64,000 nt of DNA from Thermoflavifilum thermophilum (GTDB taxonomy: Bacteria; Bacteroidota; Bacteroidia; Chitinophagales; Chitinophagaceae). Positions 15,169-25,426 of the stretch are shown piece after piece. Within the stretch, counting starts at the first letter, position 1; each line of letters starts with the position of its first letter. The position numbers and the translations under genes are program-made. The notes under the pieces are model-generated. The model searched no databases. It had not been told where the DNA came from and was given only the letters and a program-made list of their open reading frames with translations. The DNA is taken from the NCBI RefSeq assembly GCF_900116565.1, contig NZ_FPCJ01000001.1:2290540-2354539 (forward strand), read 5' to 3'.

Positions 15169-18100
15169 ATGAACAGATGCTTACTCCTTATTATCCTGGC
15201 CGGGCTATGGATGTTTCCACTCTTTTCCCAAGCGCAAACCCGAACGATTTCCGGCACGGTAAACAATGAAGATGGCAATCCGCTCCCGGGGGCTACCGTA
15301 CGAATCAAGGAAATCTCCAATCTGGCAACGATTACCGATGCGCAGGGACATTTTCAGCTACAGGTCCCACAGACAGGCAAGACGCTGGTGGTCAGTTACA
15401 TAGGCATGCAAACATGGCAAGCACCGATTGAAAACAGGGAACATTTCACCATTACGCTGCAACCCGCTTCTCATTTGATGTCTGACGTGGTGGTAGTTGG
15501 CTACGGCACTGAAAAGAGAGCAGATGTGAGTTCTTCGATTGCGTCATTAAAAGCATCAGCTATTCAGGGTATTCCTGAAGCAGGAGTAGATCAGATGTTG
15601 CAAGGGAAAGTGCCAGGCGTTACAGTTTCGGCCAATACAGGGCAGCCGGGTGGGGGCGTGGCGGTACGCATTCGTGGCATTACTTCTGTGAATGGCAGCA
15701 ATCCGCTGTATGTGATTGACGGGGTACCCATTCTTACCAGTACCACCAGTACAAGCCAGGATCAGCTGGGGGGAGTGCCCGGACAAAATGTGCAGAGCGT
15801 ATTGGCTACATTGAACCCCAATGATATAGCCTCGATCGATATCCTCAAAGATGCTTCGGCGCAAGCTATTTACGGTTCGTTAGGTGCAAATGGCGTGATT
15901 CTGATTACAACCAAACATGGACTCCCCGGTCAGGAAGGCAGGATCAGCTATGATGTTTATACCGGATGGAATGATGTCGCGAAAAAACTTCCCTTGATGA
16001 ATTTGCAGGAATACGCTCGTTATTACAATTCCGTGATTGCCGATTTTAACTATATGCATCAGGTAGCGCCCAGCCAGGTGGGCACGCTGGATTCAATTGG
16101 GGAATTCAAATATCCTGAATTGCTGGGTGAAGGGACCAACTGGCAGGATGCCATTTTTCAAACCGGACATGTACAAAATCATCAATTGTCATTTTCCGGA
16201 AGCCATAATCGCACTACTTATTTCTTTTCCGGTAATTATTTTAATCAAACCGGCACAGTAATTGGCTCCTGGTTCAGGCGCTATGCGGGCCGCATCAGTA
16301 TTGATCAGCAGGTGAAAAGCTGGTTGAAAGCTGGTTTTAGCAGCAATCTTTCCAAAACAGAACAAAAAGTAACACTCACCGATGGGCAACAGTCAGTAAT
16401 AAGTGTAATGTTATACAACAGTCCGGCAACGCCTGTAAAAGATTTGAATGGGAATTATCTCACTACTACCAATATTCAGGGAGTTCCTTTCGGCGACCAG
16501 ATCAATCCGGTAGCATTGGCTTTATTGCGCGATGTGCGTGCCCGCCAGCAGAAAGCATTCGGAAATGCGTATGTAGATATTCAGTTTACACCCGATTTGG
16601 GTTTTCGCAATCAATTCAATTACGATTATCAACTGACCCAAAATACGGCTTTCCAGCCCAATATCTTTAATCCGTATGGCAATTTAATTATTGGTCCCAG
16701 CCGCCTGAGAGAAGATCGTGGTGTGAGCCTGTACTGGGGCTTGCAAAGCTATCTTACCTACAATCATGCATTTGGCAAACATCAGGTGAATATTGTAGCC
16801 GGGCATGAAGCCCAGGAGTCAAACTACGATGGTTCGTGGGTAACAGTTACGGATCTTACGCTCAATATTGAATCGCTGGCTGCAGGAACCATCGATCCCT
16901 CGCAAACGGGTGGAGGTAAGTATCAATGGGCCATGGAATCCTATTTTGCTCGTGCAAATTATACGTATGATAATCGTTACAGCGTGAGCTTGTCGTTGCG
17001 AAGAGATGGTTCTTCTTCATTTGGCCCGGAAAAGCGTTGGGGCAATTTCCCGGCCGTGTCGGCAGCCTGGACTGTTACCAATGAATCTTTTGCCCGCAGT
17101 TGGAAAATGCTGAGTTATCTAAAGCTGCGTGCAGGATGTGGTGCAGTAGGCAATCAAAACTCTCCTGTGCAAAATGCGTATAGCACCAACATTCGGCTGG
17201 CTACCAATGCCATTGGTCTGTTCGGGCAAAGCAGCGCACCTGGCGTGCCTGCCAATGCCGGCAATCCGGCACTGGCCTGGGAGTCGGTCATCACCTACAA
17301 TGCCGGCCTGGATGGTGGGTTATTGCAAAACAGAATTGAGTTCACGGTAGACGTGTATAAGAAAACTACTTCCAAAACCATTCTTTCCGTGGTGTTGCCT
17401 GGCTTTGCGGGACTCGATCCCAATCCACCCAACAACAGCTATCAGGATATAGAACCGCCCGTAGTAAATGCAGGTAAAATGACCAATACGGGTGTGGATG
17501 TATCGCTCACTTCGCATAACATTCAAACATCCAACTTGAAATGGAATACCACACTAATTTTTAGTCATTATCACAATATCCTGAACAGTTTAACCACGCA
17601 ACAAGCAGCATTGTATGGGAAAAGCATGGACTTTGCTCCGCAAACACTAACGGTGACAACAGCAGGTCATCCCGTGGGAAGTTTTTACGGGTTTGTCACA
17701 GATGGCCTGTATCGTACGATGGATGATCTGAATAAAGGTCCTCAGCCTATGCTACCCATCAGTCCAACAGGTACCTGGCTGGGCGATATTCGATATAAAG
17801 ATTTAAATGGGGATGGAAAAATTACCAATGTTGATCAAACTTTTATCGGAAATCCCAATCCGAAATTTACCTATAGTATCAGCAATACCTTGCAATACAA
17901 ACAATTTGACCTGACCTTGTTTTTAAATGGTGTGTATGGCGATCAGATTTATAATTACTCTCGCATGCTTACTGAATCGCTGTTTAATGTTTACCAAAAT
18001 CAACTTAATACGGTGATGGACCGGTACACTGCATCCAACCCCAATGGCAAACTTCCGCGTTACAATCAATGGAACAACAATAACCTGAAAATATCAGATC

Positions 18101-18360
18101 GTTTCATTGAAAGCGGATCGTATCTGCGTATTCAGGATCTGACTATCGGATATACTTTTCCTGAAAAATGGATTGCGCATTTGAAAATGAGCAGTGCAAG
18201 AGTATATCTATCGGCCCATAACCTGTATACTTTTACTCGATATTCAGGCTACGACCCTGAATTGGGTGCATTTAACAACAATGTATTGCTGATGAATGTG
18301 GACTATGGTCATTATCCGGTTCCGCGTTCATTTACGGCAGGAGCCAGCATACAATTTTAA
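15169..18360 (+). CDS. SusC/RagA-family TonB-dependent glycan importer
   Basis: A 1063-residue outer-membrane transporter that, with its SusD partner, imports oligosaccharides using TonB energy. The N-terminus is a signal peptide (MNRCLLLIILAGLWMFP, cleavage near SQAQ). A carboxypeptidase-D-like regulatory domain follows (ISGTVNNEDGNPLPGATVRI). Then comes the SusC box VVVVGYGTEKRADVSSSI and the plug (MLQGKVPGVTV, VRIRGITSVNGSNPLYVIDG), then a long beta-barrel ending in ASIQF. I use the ATG at 15169; an upstream TTG in frame would add seven residues. It is 20 bases before susD. The nearby GH26 mannanase suggests beta-mannan as substrate, which is inference. Length is normal. Confidence 0.95.
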   Translation: MNRCLLLIILAGLWMFPLFSQAQTRTISGTVNNEDGNPLPGATVRIKEISNLATITDAQGHFQLQVPQTGKTLVVSYIGMQTWQAPIENREHFTITLQPASHLMSDVVVVGYGTEKRADVSSSIASLKASAIQGIPEAGVDQMLQGKVPGVTVSANTGQPGGGVAVRIRGITSVNGSNPLYVIDGVPILTSTTSTSQDQLGGVPGQNVQSVLATLNPNDIASIDILKDASAQAIYGSLGANGVILITTKHGLPGQEGRISYDVYTGWNDVAKKLPLMNLQEYARYYNSVIADFNYMHQVAPSQVGTLDSIGEFKYPELLGEGTNWQDAIFQTGHVQNHQLSFSGSHNRTTYFFSGNYFNQTGTVIGSWFRRYAGRISIDQQVKSWLKAGFSSNLSKTEQKVTLTDGQQSVISVMLYNSPATPVKDLNGNYLTTTNIQGVPFGDQINPVALALLRDVRARQQKAFGNAYVDIQFTPDLGFRNQFNYDYQLTQNTAFQPNIFNPYGNLIIGPSRLREDRGVSLYWGLQSYLTYNHAFGKHQVNIVAGHEAQESNYDGSWVTVTDLTLNIESLAAGTIDPSQTGGGKYQWAMESYFARANYTYDNRYSVSLSLRRDGSSSFGPEKRWGNFPAVSAAWTVTNESFARSWKMLSYLKLRAGCGAVGNQNSPVQNAYSTNIRLATNAIGLFGQSSAPGVPANAGNPALAWESVITYNAGLDGGLLQNRIEFTVDVYKKTTSKTILSVVLPGFAGLDPNPPNNSYQDIEPPVVNAGKMTNTGVDVSLTSHNIQTSNLKWNTTLIFSHYHNILNSLTTQQAALYGKSMDFAPQTLTVTTAGHPVGSFYGFVTDGLYRTMDDLNKGPQPMLPISPTGTWLGDIRYKDLNGDGKITNVDQTFIGNPNPKFTYSISNTLQYKQFDLTLFLNGVYGDQIYNYSRMLTESLFNVYQNQLNTVMDRYTASNPNGKLPRYNQWNNNNLKISDRFIESGSYLRIQDLTIGYTFPEKWIAHLKMSSARVYLSAHNLYTFTRYSGYDPELGAFNNNVLLMNVDYGHYPVPRSFTAGASIQF

Positions 18361-18380
18361 TAATGATTCTTTAAAAACGG

Positions 18381-20006
18381 ATGAATATGAAACGTACTCA
18401 TTTTTTATATGCAGCATTTTGTATATCGTTTTTGTTTGCATCGTGTAATAAAAGTTTTCTGGATCGCCCTTCATTGAATAATCCGACACTTGATACCTAT
18501 TACAATACCCCCGATGAAGTGAATGGCGCTACCAGCCTGTTATACAATCAGGTGTGGTATAATTTCATTGATAAAGCTTTTCACTGTATTGGAGAAGTGT
18601 ATAGTGGCAATATGATGACCTCAGCGGGTGATCCGAATTATGGGAATAATACTTATGTGTATATGACCGTGCAGGCTACTGACGGGCAGGATTTGAATGC
18701 CTGGAATGCATTTTACAAAGTGGTGGGTAATGCCAATGTGTTGATCAATACCTTTCTGCAGAAAAAATCGCAGGTAAGCAATTCGGCTTATCTGGATCAG
18801 GGCATTGCCGAAGCGCGTTTTATTCGTGGTGTTGCCTATTTTTTTATAGGCAGGGTGTATGGTGATGCGCCTATTATAACTGATCCGGTGGCTTTAGCCG
18901 ATTCAGGCAATTTCAACGTACCCAGATATTATCAGGAAGATGTATTAAAATTTGCTTTACTTGATTTAGAAGCTGCAGAAGCTGGATTGCCGGAAACACC
19001 TTATCAGCCGGGTCGGGTAACCAAATATTCGGCCATTGGCATGGAGGCTAAGTTGTTTTTATATCTTGCCACGTTTTTTAATCAGCCTCAATATTACGAT
19101 AGCGCGGCTGCCAAAGCAAAACAGGTAATTGACTATGCACAGGCAACGGGAAACATTGCTTTGAATCCCGATTATCTGGGCATGTTTACCAATCCCGATA
19201 TTGCCAAAGCCAGCAAGGAGACTTTGTTTGCCCTGCAATGGGTAGCATCGGGAGGTTATTCCTATGCCAATGCCATTCAAGCTTATGCTGCTCCCGCACC
19301 TTTGCTGAAACCTGATTTCAATACCGGATATTCTTCCGTGATACCTACATTAGATTTACTAAATGCCTATCAGTCGGGCGATTTGCGGAAATCATGGTCG
19401 GTTATGCAACAAGGATTTTACCGTCCGGATTGGAAAAACGTAAATTTCCCTAATGGATTTACCTACGATACCATGCCGGGAGGCCAGCCCGATGATGCTT
19501 ATCACATCACCACAGGCACGCGTTCCAACTCATTGAAATACGTGATAGGTCCCAAGAGTACCGGATTCAATTTTGATAGCCAGGGTGGCAACGACATGCC
19601 AATTTATATTTTGCGTTATGCCGATGTGTTGTTGATTTATGCAGAAGCTGTGTTGGGCACACAGGCATCCACTTCCGATCCTTCAGCCCTGGCTGCATTT
19701 AATGCGGTGCATGAAAGAGCCGGTTTGCCTCCAGTGAATAGTTTAACAAAAGATATGATTATGCATGAAAGAAGAGTCGAATTTGCATTTGAAGGGGATT
19801 ACTGGTTTGATATCCAGCGTCAGGGTTTTGCCAAAGCTCAGCAAATTATCAATGCACAGGAAAGAGGCACACTGAATAGTGATGGCAGCATCAATCATGT
19901 GGGTGGAAATCTGCAAAATCCGAATCAGTTGTTTATGCCTATTCCTTCTGATGAGGTACTGGCTGATCCTGAACTGGCAAAGCCTCCCGTGCATTATACG
20001 TTTTAA
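18381..20006 (+). CDS. SusD/RagB-family glycan-binding lipoprotein
   Basis: A 541-residue surface lipoprotein that caps the SusC barrel and binds the incoming glycan. The signal peptide ends in a lipobox, LFASC, with lipidation at Cys22. The N-terminal SusD segment follows (FLDRPSLNNPTLDTYYNTPDEVNGA), then helical TPR-like parts (IAEARFIRGVAYFFIGRVYGD) and the C-terminal RagB part (LRYADVLLIYAEAVLG, HERRVEFAFEGDYWFDIQR). Order and spacing with susC are those of a polysaccharide utilisation locus. Residues facing the glycan cannot be pinned down by eye. Confidence 0.95.
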   Translation: MNMKRTHFLYAAFCISFLFASCNKSFLDRPSLNNPTLDTYYNTPDEVNGATSLLYNQVWYNFIDKAFHCIGEVYSGNMMTSAGDPNYGNNTYVYMTVQATDGQDLNAWNAFYKVVGNANVLINTFLQKKSQVSNSAYLDQGIAEARFIRGVAYFFIGRVYGDAPIITDPVALADSGNFNVPRYYQEDVLKFALLDLEAAEAGLPETPYQPGRVTKYSAIGMEAKLFLYLATFFNQPQYYDSAAAKAKQVIDYAQATGNIALNPDYLGMFTNPDIAKASKETLFALQWVASGGYSYANAIQAYAAPAPLLKPDFNTGYSSVIPTLDLLNAYQSGDLRKSWSVMQQGFYRPDWKNVNFPNGFTYDTMPGGQPDDAYHITTGTRSNSLKYVIGPKSTGFNFDSQGGNDMPIYILRYADVLLIYAEAVLGTQASTSDPSALAAFNAVHERAGLPPVNSLTKDMIMHERRVEFAFEGDYWFDIQRQGFAKAQQIINAQERGTLNSDGSINHVGGNLQNPNQLFMPIPSDEVLADPELAKPPVHYTF

Positions 20007-20041
20007 ATTCAAATCATTTGTAGTTGCAAAAACTGTTTGCT

Positions 20042-21070
20042 ATGCGTAGTTTTAAATTATTCCACGATAAGCTGATTTTAATAGCCATCATGCTGTCAGC
20101 AAGCGGTATATTATTTTCATCCTGTAAAAAAAATTCTGCCTCTACACCGGTGGTGTCAAAGATTTTTCCCGATTCTGCAGCAGGCAATAATGTGGTGTAC
20201 ATTACCGGATCAGGCTTGTCGGGTATTCGTTCCATAATTTTTGACAAAGGAAGAGTACCTGCACCATTTAATCCGGAATTTAATACAGATCATGCATTGA
20301 TCTTTCGTGTGCCCGATACGGCTTTTGGCGGCCCTCAGCAAATCATTATTACAAATACAAAAGGCGATTCTGTGGTGATTCCATTCACTGTAATTGCATT
20401 ACCAACCATTACCAGTGTTTCATTGCCCGAGTTCACAACCGGCACAAAGATTACGCTTACAGGAAATAATCTGGATGATGTTACACAAGTTATACTGCAC
20501 GGCACAAATGATCAGGCTACCATTGTGTCGAAGGACCGCAAAACATTGGTGATCCAAATGCCATCTACCACCGTAAGCCGTGCCCGGTTGGATATTACGA
20601 ACTCGTCGGGTACCATAACCACGCAGCAGGAACTGATAAGTGTTGATAACGCAAAACAATTGTTCACAGAGGATTTTGGAACGGGTATTTATAACTGGTC
20701 TTGGGCAACGGTGAGTGTGTCAACCGATTACGCCGTACTGGGCACACATGCCATCAAAGCTGTGTTTGCACCCGGTAGCTGGCAAGCCATCAGCCTGCAT
20801 TGCGATCCTACAATAGATGCTTCACAATATACCTATTACACATTCTGGATTAAAGGTGATCCCAATCAGGATGTGCAGATGGATGTGCGTTCGGAAAATG
20901 GGGGCACCACACAAACCATCACTGTTCCTGCAAATGTGTGGACTTACTATAAGTTGAAAACCGATTTTATTTCCGGATTTCCAATTGAACGTTTGGATTT
21001 TCAGATTCATGGACCCAATGGGAACAACAGTGCTACCCTTTATGTGGATGATATTTTGCTGGTCAAATAA
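20042..21070 (+). CDS. Surface glycan-binding lipoprotein with IPT/TIG domains
   Basis: A 342-residue lipoprotein: signal peptide with lipobox FSSC (Cys28), then two immunoglobulin-like IPT/TIG domains. The first is around STPVVSKIFPDSAAGNNVVYITGSGL and the second around LPTITSVSLPEFTTGTKITLTGNNL. The C-terminal module of about 140 residues (FTEDFGTGIYNWSW to ATLYVDDILLVK) resembles carbohydrate-binding beta-sandwich domains. This layout is that of SGBPs encoded after susD. I use the ATG at 20042 rather than an in-frame TTG at 20024. It is the third gene of the susCD operon and is followed by a strong terminator. Ligand probably mannan, by context only. Confidence 0.85.
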   Translation: MRSFKLFHDKLILIAIMLSASGILFSSCKKNSASTPVVSKIFPDSAAGNNVVYITGSGLSGIRSIIFDKGRVPAPFNPEFNTDHALIFRVPDTAFGGPQQIIITNTKGDSVVIPFTVIALPTITSVSLPEFTTGTKITLTGNNLDDVTQVILHGTNDQATIVSKDRKTLVIQMPSTTVSRARLDITNSSGTITTQQELISVDNAKQLFTEDFGTGIYNWSWATVSVSTDYAVLGTHAIKAVFAPGSWQAISLHCDPTIDASQYTYYTFWIKGDPNQDVQMDVRSENGGTTQTITVPANVWTYYKLKTDFISGFPIERLDFQIHGPNGNNSATLYVDDILLVK

Positions 21071-21128
21071 TTTTTCTGCCTATTGGCAGGTTGTTGATTG
21101 GGTAAAGGAATCAACAAGGTTGCACCCC

Positions 21129-21156
21129 ATGGCGGCTTTTCAGCCGCCATTTTTAT
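21129..21156 (+). terminator. Rho-independent terminator of the susCD operon
   Basis: A stem ATGGCGGCT / AGCCGCCAT with loop TTTC at 21129-21150 is followed by TTTTTATT. It lies 58 bases after the surface glycan-binding gene, and the T-run is on the plus-strand side, so it terminates that operon. It abuts the 3' end of the converging epimerase gene. Confidence 0.85.
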
Positions 21157-22328
21157 TAGGTATGTAATTTTTGTGATAATGTGATATTTTGTATCAGGGC
21201 TCTCACTGCATGATAGGGCCCTTTCCAGAAGCCAGCTTTGTAGCGGTGCATCAATATCCGATTGTGCGCATCTGTTCCCCAGAACCATTCTCCCTGGTGT
21301 TCATCAATCAAATATTCCTGAATCCATTTCCAGATATCCACGCAAGCTTTTAGAAACATTTCATTTCGGGAAAAATAATATACATACAAAAATCCAGTCA
21401 TAGCCTCAGCCTGTGCCCACCATTGTTTTTCAGGAGGATGCATGGGTTCCAGCAATCCGTTGTGTGTATAAAAATGTTTCAACACTTGCTGACCAAGCTC
21501 ATTGATCATATCACGCCATTCGACATTTTCATAACTCGTTATTTTCATCATATCCAACATCAGCCAGGCGGTTTCAATTTCATGTCCGGGCGAAATACGA
21601 TAGGAAGCTGGTTTATCCTGCTGCTGCATCCACAGAATCAGATGACCATTTTGATAGAATTTTTCCTGAATGATGGCGGCGATATGCAGCAAACGCGAGA
21701 GAAGATAAGCATCATGGTAAACTGTGTATAAAGCAGTATAAGCTTCCATCAAATGCAAATGTGCATTTAGGCTATAAACAAAAATCGGCTCTTGTTCATC
21801 CAGCCTTGCATCAGGAAGCAATTTCCAACGTTGATCAAATGCTTCTTCGTAATAATAGTTACCATGTGCATGGGTTTCTATGCAGTGAAAAATAGACAAT
21901 GCCCGATGCAGAAAACGGGATTCGTGTGTGGCTTTGTACAGCGACACATACGCATATAATACAAACGCCTGTCCGTAGAGCATTTTGCGATGATCTTCCG
22001 GCTGATGGATGCTGTTTATTTTCCAGTAATATCCATCATACACAGCATCATGAAAAAACTGATCTATGATATGTTCGACTTGCAGGGCGATCTGTAAATA
22101 ATCAGTTAGCTGAAAAAAGCAGTAGGCTTCGGCAAAACTCCACATGATGCGGGCATGCATCACCAATCCTTTGGATGCAGCAAGATTAGGTTTGTTGGAA
22201 TTGCTGACTTCCCCGTAAAAGAATTTTTTTGACGGATCGATGCCATATTCCATCCACCATTGAAGAATACGCTGGCAAGCCATTTCCCATTCTTCGGCTA
22301 ATTGCTGAAATGTTTCAGTTGTATGCAT
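21156..22328 (-). CDS. AGE-family mannobiose/cellobiose 2-epimerase
   Basis: A 390-residue (alpha/alpha)6-barrel epimerase of the N-acylglucosamine 2-epimerase / cellobiose 2-epimerase group. Key family segments are LVMHARIMWSFAEAY, YGQAFVLYAYVSLY, the catalytic-histidine segment SPGHEIETAWLML, WWAQAEAMTGFLY, and the C-terminal KAGFWKGPYHAVRALI. In Bacteroidota mannan operons this enzyme turns beta-1,4-mannobiose into mannosyl-glucose, ready for phosphorolysis by GH130. The operon with GH26 and a symporter makes that the best reading, though cellobiose 2-epimerase cannot be excluded. It overlaps the symporter gene by 14 bases. No signal peptide; cytoplasmic. Confidence 0.88.
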   Translation of the reverse strand: MHTTETFQQLAEEWEMACQRILQWWMEYGIDPSKKFFYGEVSNSNKPNLAASKGLVMHARIMWSFAEAYCFFQLTDYLQIALQVEHIIDQFFHDAVYDGYYWKINSIHQPEDHRKMLYGQAFVLYAYVSLYKATHESRFLHRALSIFHCIETHAHGNYYYEEAFDQRWKLLPDARLDEQEPIFVYSLNAHLHLMEAYTALYTVYHDAYLLSRLLHIAAIIQEKFYQNGHLILWMQQQDKPASYRISPGHEIETAWLMLDMMKITSYENVEWRDMINELGQQVLKHFYTHNGLLEPMHPPEKQWWAQAEAMTGFLYVYYFSRNEMFLKACVDIWKWIQEYLIDEHQGEWFWGTDAHNRILMHRYKAGFWKGPYHAVRALIQNITLSQKLHT

Positions 22329-24159
22329 CGGTATGCAAAGGTTTCCACCAGGTTCTCCATAAAATAATTGAGATAATGATCAATATGAACGCCGTTATGA
22401 TGAAGGCATGCATACGATGAATCAGCAAATACATGGGCATTAAGGTCAGACATTGCTGGGCTGTTATGCCCAATGCCACATTCATCATATCATGTTTGAA
22501 ATTTTTGTTTGGCTGCAAATCATGTGCCTGTTGCATGGCAAGCTGGTGCACTGGTTTCCAGAAACCCCAGGGCCGCACCTGGATGTAAAATGAAGTGAGC
22601 ACGGGTTGAGGAGTGGGCGGAAGGCTGTAGGAACCAATGATGCATGCGATAAGAGAGATGAGAAACAGCAATGGGAAAGCATATAAAAACCCAGCATTTT
22701 TAAAAAATACACTGAACAGCAAAGCTGTACAAATACCAGCCAGCATACCCCAGAAAAATCCGCCTGCGTTCATGCGCCACCAGTACCATTTCAATACATT
22801 GGCAGCAATATATCCGCCATATAGAGCGGAAACAATCCATTGCAGAATGTTGTTGATATCTTTGATTACTAAGCTGAGCAGGATGCCTGCAGTTACTACT
22901 AAAATGCCAGATGCATAACTGATGCGAATCACTGTTTTGCGGGATGCGTGTGGGTGAATGTAACGCAAATAAATATCATTGACCAGATATGCCTGAGCCG
23001 CATTGATGGTACTGCTGAAGGAACCCAAGAATGAACCCAGCAAGGCTGTTAACAACAAACCTGATAATCCGGCAGGGAGCAAATGCTGAATGACAGCAGG
23101 CAATATTACTTCAAAATCCATTTGTTTTGTACCCAACAAATGCAGGTTTAAATCACGATCGTGTATCAGGGCAAGGAGTGTAAGCGACATGATCAGTGTA
23201 TATCGAAGGGGCAATAAAATAACGCTCACAGACCCACTCATTTTGGCTGCATCCCGCGCATTTCGGGTGCTGAGGATTTTTTGCATATCGTAATTGGGTG
23301 CAGGTCCCGCCATGCTGGCCAATATACCTTTCAGCAACATGAGCATGAAAAAGATTCCGAATAACTGATATCCATCGGATTGTATTTTTTCATTCACGGC
23401 CGATAACGCATCAGTCCAATGCATGTGCAGATGCCAGCCAAAACCGATGCTGAACCATTCGCGGGGAACGGGCAAGGTATGCACTGATGTTTCACGAAAT
23501 ACCAGGATACCTAATCCCGTGCAGGCCGTTAGCATGATTCCGTACTTAATGGCATCGTTGATCACAATGCTGTGCAGGCCACCCATCACAGCATAAAACA
23601 AGGCAAACAGGCTAAACAGCAGCCCATAAACAGCCATTGCCCAGTGTAGCGGAACTTGTATTGGCAAATGAGCAGATATTTGTTCCCACGGGAAGAAAAT
23701 AGCCAGAAATTTACCCATGCCGATAAAGCCATAGGCCATATAACCCAAACACGTGATGAGCGCAAATATTACGATGATGAGATGGGATGCCCGGGCATAA
23801 GGTACATGGTTGCCAAAGCGGGTCTGCAGCCATTCTGCACCAGTAGTGGCATGGGATTTCCGCAGCCATCCTGATAAATACATCATCATGAAAATCTGAT
23901 TGAATACCGGCCAGAGCCAGGGCAGCCAGACACTTTTAAAACCATATACAAAACACACACTCACCAGCCACATCGTGCCCGATACATCAAACATATCGGA
24001 TGCATTGCTCAAACCCAGTAAATACCAGGGCAATGATTTCCCTGCCATGAGATAGCTTTCCTTGCTACGTCGCGCTCGATGACGCAACAGCCAGCCTACA
24101 ATGACTGTAAGCATTAGGTAAGTGATAAGAATCAGGCTATCGGCTGGTTTCAATCCCAT
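22315..24159 (-). CDS. Sodium:solute symporter (SSS family), probable oligosaccharide transporter
   Basis: A 614-residue inner-membrane protein with about 13-14 hydrophobic segments and the sodium/solute symporter pattern: SKESYLMAGKSLPWYLLGLS near residue 35, then GAEWLQTRFG. Further on, the stretch LLTALLGSFLGSFSSTINAAQ resembles the SSS signature. A long linker and further helices form the C-terminus. In the order GH26, SSS, epimerase it corresponds to the manA-manB-manC arrangement described for Bacteroides mannan use, where the transporter imports mannobiose. Substrate is thus inferred from context. It starts 24 bases after the mannanase ends and overlaps the epimerase gene by 14 bases. 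Confidence 0.88.
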   Translation of the reverse strand: MGLKPADSLILITYLMLTVIVGWLLRHRARRSKESYLMAGKSLPWYLLGLSNASDMFDVSGTMWLVSVCFVYGFKSVWLPWLWPVFNQIFMMMYLSGWLRKSHATTGAEWLQTRFGNHVPYARASHLIIVIFALITCLGYMAYGFIGMGKFLAIFFPWEQISAHLPIQVPLHWAMAVYGLLFSLFALFYAVMGGLHSIVINDAIKYGIMLTACTGLGILVFRETSVHTLPVPREWFSIGFGWHLHMHWTDALSAVNEKIQSDGYQLFGIFFMLMLLKGILASMAGPAPNYDMQKILSTRNARDAAKMSGSVSVILLPLRYTLIMSLTLLALIHDRDLNLHLLGTKQMDFEVILPAVIQHLLPAGLSGLLLTALLGSFLGSFSSTINAAQAYLVNDIYLRYIHPHASRKTVIRISYASGILVVTAGILLSLVIKDINNILQWIVSALYGGYIAANVLKWYWWRMNAGGFFWGMLAGICTALLFSVFFKNAGFLYAFPLLFLISLIACIIGSYSLPPTPQPVLTSFYIQVRPWGFWKPVHQLAMQQAHDLQPNKNFKHDMMNVALGITAQQCLTLMPMYLLIHRMHAFIITAFILIIISIILWRTWWKPLHTDAYN

Positions 24160-24183
24160 GGAAATTTTCTACAAATACATGCG

Positions 24184-25320
24184 TTATGGATAAAGATGCA
24201 GCATAGCAGCCTGTTTTCGCAAAAGAATACGCCCCGAAGCAACAAATTGCCGGAAATCATCTGCAGAAATTTGTCCAGGATAAGGCACATAAAATTCCTG
24301 CCTGCCATTCGCTTCTTTTCCCGCATTCCGCCAGGCGAGCAGGTAGGCCAGATGATAAGGTTTAATTGTTGCCCCCAGCACCTGTGTCCACCAGCTACTG
24401 TCTGGAATGGTGTTGTATCCGAATTCCGTAAGGGCAGGTATTTTGTCATGGCTGATGGCAATACTGTCGAGCAGATGGCACATATGGCTCAATTGATAGC
24501 TGAAAGCCTGGTTGGAAGTGATATCATAAGCCTGATAAATATCAAATCCGATAATGTCTGTCCATGCATCGCCTGGATAGCGTTCCAGATAAGCATCGGC
24601 ATCGGCAAACCGGTCAGTATTCCAGGCAAATAGCAAATGATGCAGATGCAAGCTGTCGCGAAGGTATTGAACGGTAAACTGCCAGAGGGCTTTCATTTCT
24701 GCAGCGGTGCAATGGGAACGTCCCCACCAGAACCAGTTTCCATTTAATTCGTGAAACAGCCGGAGAATAACCGGAATTTGTTTGCCGGTTGAGGTTTTCA
24801 AACTATTCAGAAATGCACCGCCTCTTTGCAGATATTGCACATACAGGGCATGATCCCGTCCGCCGGGCAATATGGCAGCTACCACATTCCCACCGGTAGT
24901 ATCCCAGGCTGATGAACCGGTAACCGGATTATGCATGTGCCAGCTGAAAGTAACCACTCCGCCTGCCTGAAATTGCTCAATTGCAGCTTGTCTGATGAGC
25001 CGGAAGGGTACATGATCAATGTTCAGGCTATCGCCCAGCTCCACACTGCTGAGATCGCCACCCAGTAAGGCCGGGTAATCACCCGCCACTTCGCGCACGT
25101 CACTTCGTCCGGGTACATAAGCCCATCCCACGCCATAATACACATCATCCTGGTGACCAAAAAGCATTTTACCCCGATTGCTCATCTGCTTCAGGTGTAC
25201 ATATAAACTTCGCGTCTCTGCGGTACAATGTTTATCAACCTGGGCATATAACTCTTGTATCATCAGTCCGCAAATGATACAAAAACATGATAAAACAGAG
25301 TTGAATAGTTTCATGCGCAT
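24184..25320 (-). CDS. GH26 beta-mannanase, exported
   Basis: A 378-residue glycoside hydrolase family 26 enzyme that cleaves beta-1,4-mannan, probably releasing mannobiose. The signal peptide covers roughly residues 1-27 (ending LYAQ). The catalytic barrel shows LFGHQDD at 53-59, FSWHMHNP near 125, the acid/base Glu191 in LRLFHELNGNWFWWG, and the nucleophile Glu299 in ALTEFGYN. The stretch IIGFDIYQ between them is also family-typical. Length fits a single-domain GH26. An alternative start is the ATG at 25314. First gene of the operon and divergent from the AraC-type regulator, which probably controls it. Confidence 0.93.
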   Translation of the reverse strand: MRMKLFNSVLSCFCIICGLMIQELYAQVDKHCTAETRSLYVHLKQMSNRGKMLFGHQDDVYYGVGWAYVPGRSDVREVAGDYPALLGGDLSSVELGDSLNIDHVPFRLIRQAAIEQFQAGGVVTFSWHMHNPVTGSSAWDTTGGNVVAAILPGGRDHALYVQYLQRGGAFLNSLKTSTGKQIPVILRLFHELNGNWFWWGRSHCTAAEMKALWQFTVQYLRDSLHLHHLLFAWNTDRFADADAYLERYPGDAWTDIIGFDIYQAYDITSNQAFSYQLSHMCHLLDSIAISHDKIPALTEFGYNTIPDSSWWTQVLGATIKPYHLAYLLAWRNAGKEANGRQEFYVPYPGQISADDFRQFVASGRILLRKQAAMLHLYP

Positions 25321-25368
25321 AATTTACCATAAAAATAATATTTACCTGCATCTGGTTGAGCAAATAGG

Positions 25369-25403
25369 TTTGATTGGGTAAAAATCATTTTTAAGTATAT
25401 TTA
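25369..25403 (+). promoter_or_regulatory. Candidate promoter of the AraC-type regulator
   Basis: TTTG at 25369-25372 and TATATTTA at 25396-25403 resemble the Bacteroidota -33 and -7 elements, with a 23-base spacer that is slightly long. It lies just upstream of the regulator start and between two divergent genes. The -7 box deviates at its last base. Confidence 0.3.
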
Positions 25404-25426
25404 CACACATTCAAAATGCGCTTTGC